This document shows, one piece after another, positions 14,770-26,044 of a DNA stretch of 64,000 bases. The position numbers and the translations under genes were made by a program. This DNA is from Rhexocercosporidium sp. MPI-PUGE-AT-0058 (lineage: Eukaryota; Ascomycota; Leotiomycetes; Helotiales), in NCBI GenBank assembly GCA_020746875.1, contig JAGTJL010000004.1, forward strand, positions 3,100,001-3,164,000. Direction: 5' to 3'. Positions within the stretch are counted from its first letter, which is position 1, and every line of letters begins with the position of its first letter. The notes under the pieces are model-generated. The model did not search any database. It was given only the letters and a program-made list of their open reading frames with translations, and was not told the origin of the DNA.

Positions 14770-15745
14770 AGAATATCTGCTGCTATATGCGTAACACCTT
14801 TAATATAGCGCACTTCGAAGTCGAAAAGCCTAATTTAAGCGAGCCAGCGAATAAGTATCGTATTAAAGTAGTCGTGAGCAGCTCCTTTAAATTAAATAAT
14901 AAGGGTATTTACGTTAGTCTTTATAATAAAATAAACTCCTATAAGTTAGATTTTGAGCTTCTTAAAGATTAAAAGTATACCTTTATATTTTCTTTTTATA
15001 GCGTTATAGTCTTATTTTGCCTTCGTTTAAAAGCCGCTCTTATACCTCGCCGGTCTAAGCTTATTATTTTTCGGGTCACGCTAACTAAGGAAATCACTTT
15101 ATCCGACTCCGCTGGAATTTATAAAAACGATAATTTCGCTAACGCCTTTAAAGTAATTAATTTTATAAAGTATTAAGAAAAAGTATAAGATATCTTAAAA
15201 AGTTTTTATTACTTAGCCATAAGTTACGAGATTTTATATAAATTTAACTCCTTTTTTAATAAAGTTATATAACGGCTCGATCAATAAATAAAAGTCTTTA
15301 ATTTAAATACGGAAATAAATAATTAAACTTAAAAATCCTTTGACTTTTATAACGTTCTTAAGTTCTTTCCATTTTTACACCTTAATTAAGTATATAACTA
15401 AAGGTTCTTTTCCTTATAAGTTATATACGTAGCCGACGACGTTTATACTATTACGACAGAACTGCGATTTAAGGCCTATAATAACTCTAGCGCGCTTAAG
15501 GCGTTTTAGCGTCTTATCGAGGTTAAGAAGGTACTTAAAGACGAACTGGCGAATTCTAGGCCGTGCTTCCCTTTAATTGTAGTTTATATATAGTCCTTTT
15601 ACGTTAACGTCGTCTAAGAACGGCATTATAATAAAAAATATAATATTTTTTAGTATTCTACCGATCGTTCTTACGAATTAAATAATAAAGTTTATAATTC
15701 CTTAAGGTAGCGTTGTGTTTCGGACTAGTCCGATGCCAGGCACGA
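14770..15745 (-). pseudogene. gypsy C pol relic: reverse transcriptase and RNase H
   Basis: On the minus strand 15,600-15,745 reads N-T-T-L-P, then R-T-I-G-R-I-L, then the catalytic box M-P-F-L-D-D-V-N-V-K-G. This is the FLDDV variant of the gypsy RT motif found in a group of fungal elements with TTLPQGATNS upstream. Further along, 14,780-14,890 reads R-W-L-A-x-I-R-L-F-D-F-E and H-I-A-A-D, the usual RNase H end of gypsy polyproteins. Stops replace Gln and Trp codons. The two DD residues of the RT box are retained by chance; the gene is plainly dead. Confidence 0.8.
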
Positions 15746-18700
15746 AAAAGGCCGTTATGTTTCGGCTGCTTTAATATAATATTTATTAATTATAACTTAA
15801 ATATAAGTCTATTAGGCTTGCGATGTGGCACTTTATAAATTCCTTTAAAAATTCGTTAATAAAAAGAAGTAGGTTAGCGTCTCTTAAAGTAATTACGTTA
15901 AGTATAGTTACCGAGTTAATTAAGCGGTACTTTCTTAATTCCTTTTTCTTAATTAAGAACTAAGCGTTATAATATAATCCCTTAAAGAGTTCGAGAACCC
16001 TACAATTAAGTTTATCTTTTACTATTTTCCTGACTTCGGGAGCTAACGCTTTAAGAAGTAGAAAGTGTGGTGTTTGCTAAGCTTCGTGATTTACCGTCTT
16101 AATAACGGTAAATAATAAAACATCCTTATGGAATTTCCCATACTTAATTTAATTAAATGTAATAATACCTTTTCGATTCAATATAATTTCGTCGAAGAAG
16201 GCTTTCTCTTTTAGTTATAATATATTTTTAACATTTAAAGTAATAAGTCGCTCTTCTGTAATCTTAAATCCGCGAGGAAAGCCGGCAAAACGAGGGAATA
16301 AAATATCTTAATATTTCTTAACTTACTTTTAAAAAAAGTCCCTTTTTTTAAAGACTTTATATTAATCTTCACGGCCTTTAGGCGCATCTCTTATTTTATT
16401 TATTTAATTTATAAGCTTAATCTTTTTATCTTTTATTTTATATATAATATAAACCCGCGAAACTTATTTACGTTCTTTAAATAAAAACGTTATTAATAAA
16501 GTATTATAGTCCGTAGTAAATTAAAAGATAGGCTCGATTTCCTTAATTAATACGGTACTAAACACACGTTCTTTACCGAAAGGAGCTTTAATAAAGTCTT
16601 TATAAAAGGGATAATCGTAAAAGTCCGTCCCTAAAATTATGAATTCTCGCTTTATATATTCGATAAAAACATATAAGACGTCTTCGAAAGAGGAATTGCT
16701 TTCACTATTAAAAGTTTCTTTATCCCTCCCGTAAAAAAGCTCGTCCTCGAGCTCAAAGGAAGTATTCTTTAGAAAGCATTCGACGGTATTAACTATAAAG
16801 CTTTAATTATAGCCAGTTACTCGTTTCCCGAGTCAGTTTCGGACTTTAAATAATTTAATTCCGGATTTAATAATATTCTGCCAGCTCGGCTCTCAGACTT
16901 CACAGCTTTAATACTTTTAGCGTATTCTATAAGTTTAATTACTTTAATAATAATAATTAGTCGCGTAGTCTCATTTTATAAGTTAGCGTAAACTAAACCG
17001 CCTTCCGCATTAAATAGATATTTAAATAAAACGCGCGTAATCCAAAAGAATAAAAATTTAAAAATAACTTTAATACTTAAAATATTTATAATATAAAACT
17101 TAATAAAGATAATATAATCTCTTATTATAACCGGGACGTTATCCACATATTCTAAAAATCGCGATTTTACGCTTATAATACTCTTTAAAGTTATAAAGTC
17201 GCTTTTTATAATAAGGACTTTTAATTAAATAATAGCATTATAAAATATATAATTAACTTTTACGCTAAAATTAAGAGTAGCTCAAATATCACTAAGTTTT
17301 ATCCTCTTAAGCATAGTAATTACATACTTCGGCGTTAAAGAGTATTATTTATGACTCGGTCTTTAAGGTATATTAATTAAGTAAACTTTAGCGGTTAAAA
17401 ATAAGTCGACTTTAAATTCTCCTTTTAAAACTATTACTTTTTAAAGCGTTATTAAAATAGCGGTTAAAATTATAAGCACCGGGCTAAAAAAAGGAATTAA
17501 GCTTAATAATAACTAAAAAGTTAATTATTAAATTAATATTTCTTATATTAAGAAGACTTAATACTTTTATTTCCTTTATTAAACTTAAAGCTTATGCGTA
17601 AGTCTAGCTCGGGATACAATAAGATAAATAATAACTCGTTATTTTTATTTAAGGAAAATACGTCTAAGTTATTATAAAGCTCGCAGTCCTCTTAATATGG
17701 AATCCGAAGTATTAGCCTAAAGTAATAAGAGGCGTTAAAATATAATATTATTTTCTTTTTAATTATAATCTTAAAGAGCTTTTATATACTTTATAATCTT
17801 AATACTAGTAGTAGCGATTTGGTCCTAAATCTCTTAATTAATAGTCTTCAGTCGACTTATTCTTAATAAATTAATTAAAACAAGGATTTCTCTTAAGGTC
17901 AAGTTTTTAAAAAGCTCTTTTTAAGTAAGAAACTTATCTAGCGTATTATTTAGCGTGTAATTATTCTGCGACAGCGCCTAATATACGCGAGGTCGGCTTG
18001 AAGTCGTTTTAACGGCAATAAATAAGTTACTTTTAACGCGTTTTTAAATAGTCCCTGTAAAAAGTAATTTAATAGCAGTCGGTCCTTTTCGACTTACGGC
18101 TAAAGTAACTTCTTTTAATTTCTTAAAAACAGTATTATTATTACTATTCCTTATAATAATTTAAGTAAGTTTTACTTTAAGTATTTTAATTAAAAGGTCC
18201 ACGTCTATAGGCTCTTAAAATCTGACGGCATTCCTGACTTCTTCGCGAACTTTTAGTCTTCCGTAATTAACTTAAGCCTTAAGGCGTTCTTAAAATAAAG
18301 TTCCGGTTATATATAATTCGACTCTTATTATTACTTTAAAAGCAGCGGCACTTTATCGTTTTATTTCCGTAAATACTATTTTAAAGTTATTATTTATTTC
18401 TTTTAAATTAAAAGTAATAAGTACGTTTTAAACGTTAACTAGTCTTATTATATTAAAGAGTCGGACAACGAGAATATTTAAATAATCTTAAAGCTTTTAA
18501 CTTACTTTTAACATTAGTCCTTTTAAGGCTGACTTCGGTATAATATTTTATTAAGTTAAAAGGGCTTCTTAAGCGTCCCAGAGCTTCTTTTAGATTGCTT
18601 CTTCTTTCCGCCTCGAGTTTAAGTCTCTTTTTGTGTTAATTATTCGTAAAATAAGGACTTTTCTCTTTAATTTGTCCCGAGGAAATTAAACCGCTTAAGC

Positions 18701-21554
18701 TTTTATTCCTTTTTTTTAAGAGCTTATACAAATGTAATTATTTTTATTTTTATAAATAATTCCTAAACTAAGCCATTTTTTAAATTCGTGATATTAATTT
18801 TAATATTTATAAAACCCTTAAGGTTTAGCACCCGAAATCGACTTATTAAAGTAAAAAAGGCATCCGGTGCTTATGTCGTCTTTTATATTAAAACGTTAAT
18901 TATATTTAAAGTTTACTTTAGAATTTTAATAAAATACCTTAGCTTTTTCAGGGTATACGATCGACTCGTAAGTAAATAAAGCCTTAACTTCGGCTATTAA
19001 TTTTAAATTCTTTCTTTTTTTTATAATAACGTATAAAATACGTAAATTATTTAGTTTTTCCGTAATCGTATTAATATTCCGTTTTATAACCTAATTAATA
19101 TCGCGAGTCAGCCTCTTAATAATAGGAATAACTTCTTCTTGAATATGCCTTTCCTAATTTAATCTAAGATAAAGCACCGAACTTTTCTTAAAGACGTCGT
19201 TAATCTCTTAAGTTAAAGAATTATCCTTATACTTTATAAGCTCGGAGCGAGTTATAAAGTTAAGCCCCCCGAACTATACCGTTAAAGAGGGAGTTTTACT
19301 ATTACTTAACTTAAGTCGAAGACGGTCGGCCTAAGTAATTCGCATAAATAATGCTTTCTCTTTAATTAACGTATTAATTTCCCGCTCGACTTAGAGTAAG
19401 CCTTTTATTCTAGCGTATATTTTATTAAAAGATCGTATGTTTTTTATATTAAAGGTATTATTATCTTTTATAAAAGTTCCGGCCTTCCGCCTTAAGTGCT
19501 TAAGTAAAGCCGCTAAAAACTTTATAATTATTTACTACTCTGTAATAATTTTCTTTTATATATAAACTCGATTAACTTTTTTAAAAGCTTAAAAAAACTA
19601 TTAAGATTAAGATTTAAAAACATTTTTTATAATATATTTAAAGTTATTAAATATCTTTTTTAGGTTTTAAAGAGTATAATAATATTACTTAAAGTCGAAC
19701 GTTCGGTATTCTTTTATAACTTCTTTAATTAACTCTTAATAAGTGTTATTAAGGAAGTCGGGGAGCTATTTAATATTTTGGCTTACTTTAAGGGTATAAT
19801 AGTCCACGACGTATTATTTCTTTTCGGCGTTATTTATAATGCCTTAAGCCGTAAAGAGCTGCTTTAAGGTTTTAAAGAACTTAATAATATTATTCCCGTT
19901 AAAATATAAGCAACTAAAGGTGCTTAAAGTTGGCATAGTTTAAGCTATTATAAAATAAGGAAGTCCTTTAATAAAGTCCGTGGCAAGTCGTGCAGCTTAA
20001 GATATAAGCTATTAAGACGCTATATTATTAGAGGTAGGTTTATAATAATAATTATTTAAAGTCTTATTTATTTTATATAATATAAAGGTTTTAGTAAGTT
20101 TATATTATCCTAGCGTAAGTCGTATTAATTAAAAAGCCTAAGCGGAAGTAGCTTAAGCCTAAAGCGGTACTATATAGCTTATATTAACGGGGTTAAGTCC
20201 CCTCTGCTTTAGAGGCGAATATAATATAAATTAAAAGTATATAGGCTAAGTAAGTGTTATATAAGCCGGTAGAGCTTAAGGGGCGGCCTAAGCTCTTATA
20301 CTAAAGCTTTTTAAATAGCTACTACCTTAATTATAATTGAATATGTCTTATTATAAATTGCTACCGCCGCCTTTATTTATTTTCTTTTTCTTACTAATAA
20401 TTAAAGTATTATCTATAGGTATTCCCGGTGGTTGCAATAAAGTAGAGCTAGTGATTCCAGCGATATTAGGCTTTATTAAAGGTCTAGTAAACATAAAAGT
20501 AAAAGAGTTTATAAAGCTTATAAAGCCAGTCTTAATAATAAAGTAGTCTATAGTCGGGGTCGCAGAGCTTCCTCGGGTTATAAAGAAGTTGTTAGTAAGT
20601 CGTTCAGGCTCTTTGCCCTTTAGGTTGCCGCTAGAAGCGTTGTTTTTAATATTATTTTCGAATATAATTGATTTTTTTTAATAAAATTAATAATTTATTA
20701 AAAAGTAAATGCGCTTAATATTATTAATAAAAGAATAAAAGATATAATATATTATATTAAAAAAGGAAGAATATACGAGCTCGAGAAAATAAAGGAAATA
20801 TATAAGTAAAATATTAAGTTAAAAAGCTTATAGCTTTAAGCTCCTCTCGGGGTAGTAAAGCCCGAAAGACGCCGAAGTCTAGGCCTTTTATTCTTATAAT
20901 AAACGAACGTATAAGCTTAAACGAAGTAAATAAATCTCGCTAAATATAAAAGCTTTATTATTATTAGAGTTAATCTCGGCGTAAAATGACTTAAGACCGA
21001 AATTAATTAAAAAGGCATAAAGTAAAACCTCGTATACCTTTTTATTAGGCTTTGTCTCGCCAGCTTAAAGTAGGCCCTTAGCAAAAAAAAGAAAAGGAAA
21101 AGAATAATAAATACGCCTATTAAAAGTGCGGTTAACGTTAAAATTTGTCGGATTTATTTTAAATAGTCTACTTTTTATTTTCGAAATATTAAATATGCTT
21201 TAATATTAGTTAAGGCGTTTTTAACGGCGTAATCCGGCTATTTTCAGTCCGACCTTTTTTAACATTAATGCTTTACGTGCTAGAGCTGGCTTTTCCAGTA
21301 GTTTAAGTACTCCTATATTAAAGGTAAGTAATTTCTCTTTAGACTTCTTATGCTTCTTATTATGCTATAGGAGACTGTCGAGGTGCCGTATTTAGTTTTA
21401 CTTTAAGGGCTAGGAAATCTTTAAGTAAATAAGTTTATACTAATTCGAGCACTTATCGGTTTCGGTCCTTATAATTAGCATAAAGGGCCTCTAGGCTTTT
21501 TTACGTACCTTACTCTGGCTTTTCTATTTACTTCTTACGTCGGTTATTAAAATA

Positions 21555-21838
21555 TATAGAAGGGAAAATATTAAGCACATAATAAGAGGGTAATAAAGCA
21601 AGTGCCGGAAGGTAAACGTAGGAAATACTCATTTAACGAATACTAAAGATATTATATATTTAAAGAGTATAATTTATTAAGGGAAGGAAGAGGTATAATT
21701 TAAATAAAAAGGAAAAGTTATAATAATAAAAATCGTTATTGTTTTTTTTAAAGGATATTACCCTAGAGGCCATCTTAAATACAGCAAGATGCAGCTCAAT
21801 CACGTGACAAATGGACCTCTGAAGTCAACCCCACCACA
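21555..21838. repeat. right LTR of gypsy C (284 bp)
   Basis: The start TGTGG has been mutated to TATAG, while the end CCCCACCACA is intact. It retains GATGCAGCTCAATCACGTGAC nearly unchanged, including an E-box-like CACGTGAC, where the left copy has TACGTGAC. Differences from the left LTR are mostly C/T and G/A. Confidence 0.95.
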
Positions 21839-21842
21839 ATAT
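21839..21842. other. 4-bp target-site duplication ATAT, right copy (gypsy C)
   Basis: It follows the CACA end of the right LTR; the copia B sequence resumes with CTTTATACTTTTTAAAAG, matching copia A at about 2,090. Confidence 0.75.
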
Positions 21843-22744
21843 CTTTATACTTTTTAAAAGTTTAATCCTTTAAAAAGTAGCTTTATAAAATATAATTATT
21901 ACGTTTATAATATAAGTAAAGCTTCTTAAAATTAAGCGCACCGGCAAAGAACTTATAGTATTTCAGCGATTCTTTCAAGAATTACGCCTTAATATAAAAG
22001 TAACTTAAATAATTTTCTATAATAATTAATAAACGATTCGGTTAATTATTAATAAAAATCAGCGTATTTCTATTAAATTGCGCTACGTTAATATTCAGAA
22101 TATATAATTACGTTAAGAGTTTTAAAAAAGTACTTTTATAATAAAATATCTTTTTATAAGCTATATATTAGTTAACGGACTTATTAAAAACCTCTCTCGA
22201 TAGAAATTTAAAGTATTTATTATTCTTATTAACTTAATAAATGTTCGTGCTTAATTAAAGTAACTCTTTTAAAAGACTCGCTTTAAAGCAGTCTTTTATA
22301 TATATTCTTTACTTTTTATTTATTCTTAAAGTAATTATATAATAAGCTTACCTTTTAATTAAAGAGCTTTATTTATATTATTATATATTCTTTTATAAAA
22401 TTCTCTTTTATAAATTTCTATTTGTAATTTTATTTTATTAGAGATTAATTGAGCTCGGGGATATAAATTATTATATCTTAAAGAGCTAATTACTCTTAAC
22501 GATTTTTTAATTTAAAAGTAAACGCAAGCTTTAATTTTTAAAATATAAGAAAACACTTAAAAAATAAGAAATTCCTAAGCCTTAGAAAATAAGAAAGTAA
22601 CTTATTTATTAAAAGATAAAAGGCTTAAAACCTCCCGAATTAGCTCGTTTAAAGCATTAGTTATTATATTAATCAGCTTTTTAACGCGAGTAGCTTAAGC
22701 TTTTTACTTAGGAGTAAGAATAATTCTATAAGTAAATATAACTT

Positions 22745-23170
22745 AAAAGGCCAGAATATTAAGGCCCGGATTATAAGCGCGAGCAGCTCCGGTAGTAGCC
22801 TTAGCAGCGGCAGCAGCGCGAGCAGCTTCAGTAATAGCAGCAGTAATAAGATAATTAGCTGCTTTCTTATTATCTTTCTTAACGAAAAGAGTACTTGTAA
22901 CGGCAGTAATCTTCTTTTTAATAATACGAGTATAAGTTGTAAAAGCAGCTAAAAGCTCTTTTTTTTCTTCTTTTAAAAGATTAATTAAATTAATCCGATT
23001 TTCTAAAAATAAAGTAAGTAATTTACCGTTCTTCTTATTATCGTTATTTTTATTATTACTTTTAAATCTATTAACAGCTCTTAAAGCAATTCTATTATTA
23101 AAATTAACAGCAGCGCCAGCAGCAGCAGCTCTATTAATATTATTACTCTTAAGGGCGGCACGGACTGGGA
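22745..23170 (-). pseudogene. antisense ORF downstream of pol in copia B
   Basis: On the minus strand this region stays open for about 140 codons, unusual in this RIP-saturated element. The product begins R-I-P-V-R-A-A-L-K-S-N and is rich in Ala, Asn and Lys. It has a charged stretch around L-L-K-E-E-K-K-E-L-L and an Ala-rich helix, and ends A-Y-N-P-G-L-N-I-L-A-F. A GTAAGT sequence with a possible acceptor about 75 bases later lies just upstream, suggesting an intron. The same frame is present, more damaged, in copia A. Function unknown; a nucleic-acid-binding accessory protein is only a guess. Confidence 0.55.
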
Positions 23171-23586
23171 TTCTTAATTGCTTTAACTCTTAAAAAAATC
23201 AGTAATAAATCAAAAAGTAAAAAAAAGCAGCTGAATCGACTTACCTTCTTATTAGCTTTATTTTCTAACGTATTACGATATGCGAGGAAAGGAGCTTAAG
23301 CAGTAATAGGAGCAATTATATATTTATAGCCGGACGAGTAAGCAAAGCAGTAAGTACTCTTTTTAACGGTATTATAATATTAACCGCTATCTTTTATTTA
23401 GAAGGCGTTATTAATATAACTTAAATAAATTATTATACGAGCACTTACTAGCTACTTTAAAGCCCGGGGAGCAGTAGCGGCACGGCGAGGAGCGGGAGCA
23501 AGGACAAGAGCAGCCGATAATCGTGCTTTAGCGGCGACTTTCTTCTTATTATTTATAATAATTCTGACTTATTATAAGTCAGTAGT

Positions 23587-23830
23587 TATTCTTTAATTAA
23601 GTGATCTTTAATTAATTAATCTCTAATTAATTAATCTTCGATCAGTTGATTTTAATTAGTCGATCGCCGATTAGTAAATCGAAACTAATAGATCGAAAAT
23701 CGAGCTACTTATTTTGCTTTAGTAAGCAGATCGTCGCTCTTTTATAACGATTCTGGCGGAGCGCTTAGAAATACTTATAATATCGAAAGAAGTAATTAAT
23801 TAATTAATTAATTAATAAATTAATTAAATG
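23587..23830. repeat. AT-rich palindromic repeats in copia 3' tail
   Basis: Closely spaced TTAATTAATTAA blocks alternate with ATCGA/TCGAT half-sites and end in an AATT run of about 30 bases. The same block recurs in copia A at 24,465-24,680, so it belongs to the element's 3' tail. Confidence 0.7.
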
Positions 23831-24038
23831 ATAGATCGAGAGCAGTCGATCTGTGTGTTGTCGAGTGTTTACAAGTTCAAGTTTAATAAGAAAATCGTTA
23901 GTTTATATAATTAAGTTATTTGCCTAATTACCGTATACAAGTAAATTTATTTATTTAATTCTTTTTTATTATTTACTTTTATTTAATACAGCTAATTATA
24001 ATAATAATAGCTTATTATTATTAATTGCCTGAAAGGTA

Positions 24039-24222
24039 TATCGTATAAGCACGAGCAGCTGCTCTCTTAGCACTACACGTGACTTAATTAGGTTCTGCTA
24101 TTATAAACCGCTTTTAGGAGAATAATTATCTTCTCTTAATTCTTAGAGCTTTTAGAATAATAATTAATCACTTCAATTCAACTACAACTGCTCGCAGTGC
24201 TTTGATCCACTTCTACACTACA
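24039..24222 (+). repeat. 3' LTR of copia B (184 bp)
   Basis: It starts TATCGTATAAGC (original TGTCGTATAGGC) and ends CTTCTACACTACA, preserving the original CA end. It is the best-preserved of the four copies at its 3' end. Confidence 0.95.
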
Positions 24223-24227
24223 GTACT
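24223..24227. other. 5-bp target-site duplication GTACT, right copy
   Basis: Identical to 3,610-3,614; the copia A tail resumes here. Confidence 0.95.
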
Positions 24228-24892
24228 TTTTTTAATAGTATTATAATATTAATTATTACTTTTCATTTAGAAAGCGCTAGTAATATAACTTAAATAAATT
24301 ATTATACGAGAACTTATTAACTGCTTTAGAGCCTAAGGAGTAGCAGCGGCACGGCGAGAAGCGGAGGCAGGGACGGGAGTAGCCGATAATCGTGCCTTAG
24401 CGACGACTTTCTTCTTGCTATTAATAATAGCTTTAATTTATTATAAGTTAACAGTTATTCTTTAATTAAGTGATCTTTAATTAATTAATCTTTAATTAAT
24501 TAATTTTAATCAGTCGATCTTCGATTAATAAATCGAAACTAATAGATCGAAAATCGAGCTACTTACCTTACTTTAGCGAGCAGATTGTCGTTTTATTATA
24601 ACGATTCTGGCGGAGCGCTTAAAGATACTTATAATATCGAAAAGAGCAATTAATTAATTAATTAATTAATAGATTAATTAAATAGTAAATCGAGAGCAGT
24701 CGATCTGTAAGTTATTAAGTATTTATAAGTTTAGGTTTAATAGGAAAATCGTTAATTTATATAATTAAGTTATTTGCTTAATTACTATATATAAGTGAAT
24801 TTATTTACTTAATTCTTTTTTATTATTTGCTCTCGGTTAATATAGCTAATTATAATAGTAATAGCTTATTATTATTAATTGCTTAAAAGGTA
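24228..24892 (+). mobile_element. copia A, 3' tail
   Basis: It continues copia A after the copia B insertion and matches 23,364-24,038 of element B, with the same palindrome block and the same purine-rich GCTTAAAAGGTA tract just before the LTR. No gene is seen in it. Confidence 0.85.
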
Positions 24893-25076
24893 TGTCGTAT
24901 AAGCACGGGCAGCTGCTCTCTTAGTATTATACGTGACTTAATTAGATTCTGCTATTGTAAACCGCTTTTAGGAGAATAATAATTTTCTCTTAATTCTTAA
25001 AGCTTTTAGAATAATAATTAATCACTTTAATTTAATTATAACTGCTCGCAGTGCTTTAATCCACTTCTATATTATA
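24893..25076 (+). repeat. 3' LTR of copia A (184 bp)
   Basis: It starts TGTCGTATAAGCACGGGCAG and ends CTATATTATA. Directly after it the pogo-like transposase relic begins, so element A had inserted into that transposon. The matching left flank lies before the window; the right copy of the target duplication should be TCCGT at 25,077-25,081. Confidence 0.93.
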
Positions 25077-25846
25077 TCCGTCTATATATATATAAGTTAG
25101 GAGAAATATAAAAGACCGGGAGCTGTCTTATATTATATATTTAATCCGTTCTGATTTGTAATTTTCTCGAGTCATGATTCTCTTTAATAATTATATTAAC
25201 TTAATCAAGAACCCTTTTTCATTTTAATTATACGTGTTTTCGCCTGTAATGCTGTACTCTTTAATGCTTTTAATTAATTAAGTAAGGATTACGAGTTATT
25301 AGCTTAAATCTTATATAAGAAGTTCATAAAAATAAGAAATAAATAAATTAACATATACGATATTAAAGAAGTATGTAATATTAGGATGATATTCCGACTT
25401 AGCTCTCTCGTTATTAATATTACGAAGGTAGGCACTCCGTAGCTTATCTCCTTTCTTTCGGACGAAATTAGCGGTTTAGTTTTTATTGATTTCTCGTTCG
25501 CAAATCTCTTCCGTAAGGTTTTTAATAATCTGACTTGTTAAAAGGAGATTCCTTTTACTTAACTTATTAATTTGATTAATTAAAGCCTCTTTTTGAGCGT
25601 TAATAAGGTATTGCCGATATACTGAATTTGCTTCTGCTCTAGAGATCGTTTAGCCTTGATATCGCCGTGCTAGCGTCTTACGGTTTAAATTAAACGTTCT
25701 AGCGGTTTCAGTGTAATTAAGGATTAAAACTTTATTATACTCTACAGTAGCAGACTGCATAGCCTTTTCGTTGACAGCTATAGTAATATTAAAGGTAATA
25801 AGTAAAGGGTTAATTTTGCGGGCATTAAGTGTGGGCGGGCATTACG
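25077..25846 (-). pseudogene. pogo/Fot1-like transposase, N-terminal part, cut by copia A
   Basis: Minus-strand reading from ATG at 25,760 shows M-Q-S-A-T-V-E-Y and T-L-A-R-R-Y-Q-G, a helix-turn-helix, then E-A-L-I-N-Q-I-N-K-L-S-K-R and T-S-Q-I-I-K-N-L, the CENP-B/Tigger-type DNA-binding region of fungal Fot1 elements. Near 25,200 follows N-E-K-G-F-L-I, the region before the first catalytic Asp of the DDE domain. The frame ends at 25,077, where the copia LTR begins. Two direct GCGGGCATTA repeats at 25,819 and 25,835 lie at the transposon end, probably in its terminal repeat, with a TA at 25,847. The catalytic half is outside the window. Confidence 0.8.
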
Positions 25847-26044
25847 TAAGGAATTCGGTTATCCCTGCTCGGTCATCAATGATTTCTTAACCAACATTTA
25901 CCACACCAACATTCACCAACACCCCTAAGATGACTCCTTTGGACCGCAACCTTTACCTCCGCTCCGGGCGCAGGCTGCACTCACATCTCAAAGTAGTTGT
26001 TCCTATGCTGAGCGACCTCTATCTTCCAGGGCACACATAGAACA

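Larger units (their letters stand above)
9248..21838 (-). mobile_element. Ty3/gypsy element C, 12.6 kb, complete, minus orientation
   Basis: The element is bounded by two 284-bp LTRs with TGTG...CACA-type ends and a 4-bp duplication, and lies inside the RNase H part of copia B. Coding relics read on the minus strand in the order RT (about 15,560-15,745) then RNase H (about 14,770-14,900), which is the gypsy order. Gag should therefore lie near 17-21.5 kb and integrase near 12.5-14.5 kb. At 12.6 kb it is at the large end for fungal gypsy elements. TpA excess and dense stops show heavy RIP, and small open stretches at 14,787, 18,788 and 20,337 are chance leftovers. Confidence 0.9.
21843..24038 (+). 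pseudogene. copia B, RNase H end and long 3' tail
   Basis: This continues the copia B polyprotein after the gypsy insertion and matches 2,089-3,614 of copia A up to 23,363, then 24,228-24,892 of copia A. The tail after pol is about 1.6 kb and holds the antisense ORF, a GC-richer patch near 23,460-23,530, and runs of TTAATTAA and GATCGA palindromes near 23,590-23,830. No plus-strand gene was recognised in the tail. Confidence 0.75.
3615..24222 (+). mobile_element. Ty1/copia element B, complete with two LTRs, split by gypsy element C
   Basis: A full LTR retrotransposon bounded by two 184-bp LTRs (TG...CA ends, the last C now T in one copy) and a perfect 5-bp duplication, inserted into sister element A. 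Without gypsy C it measures about 8.0 kb, long for a copia element. The extra length lies mainly between RNase H and the 3' LTR, where an antisense ORF is found. The order gag, protease, integrase, reverse transcriptase on the plus strand is the copia order. All frames are destroyed by transitions, so it is dead. Confidence 0.93.

Noticed and set aside
14787..18979. Short plus-strand frames at 14,787 and 18,788
   Set aside because: They run opposite to the gypsy C coding strand and have no motif.
20337..20546. 69-codon hydrophobic frame
   Set aside because: It lies in the RIPed gypsy C gag side and antisense to the element's coding strand; composition alone explains it.
23460..23530. GC-rich patch resembling a gene fragment in the copia tail
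   Set aside because: Present in both A and B at the same position, so it belongs to the element; no domain recognised.
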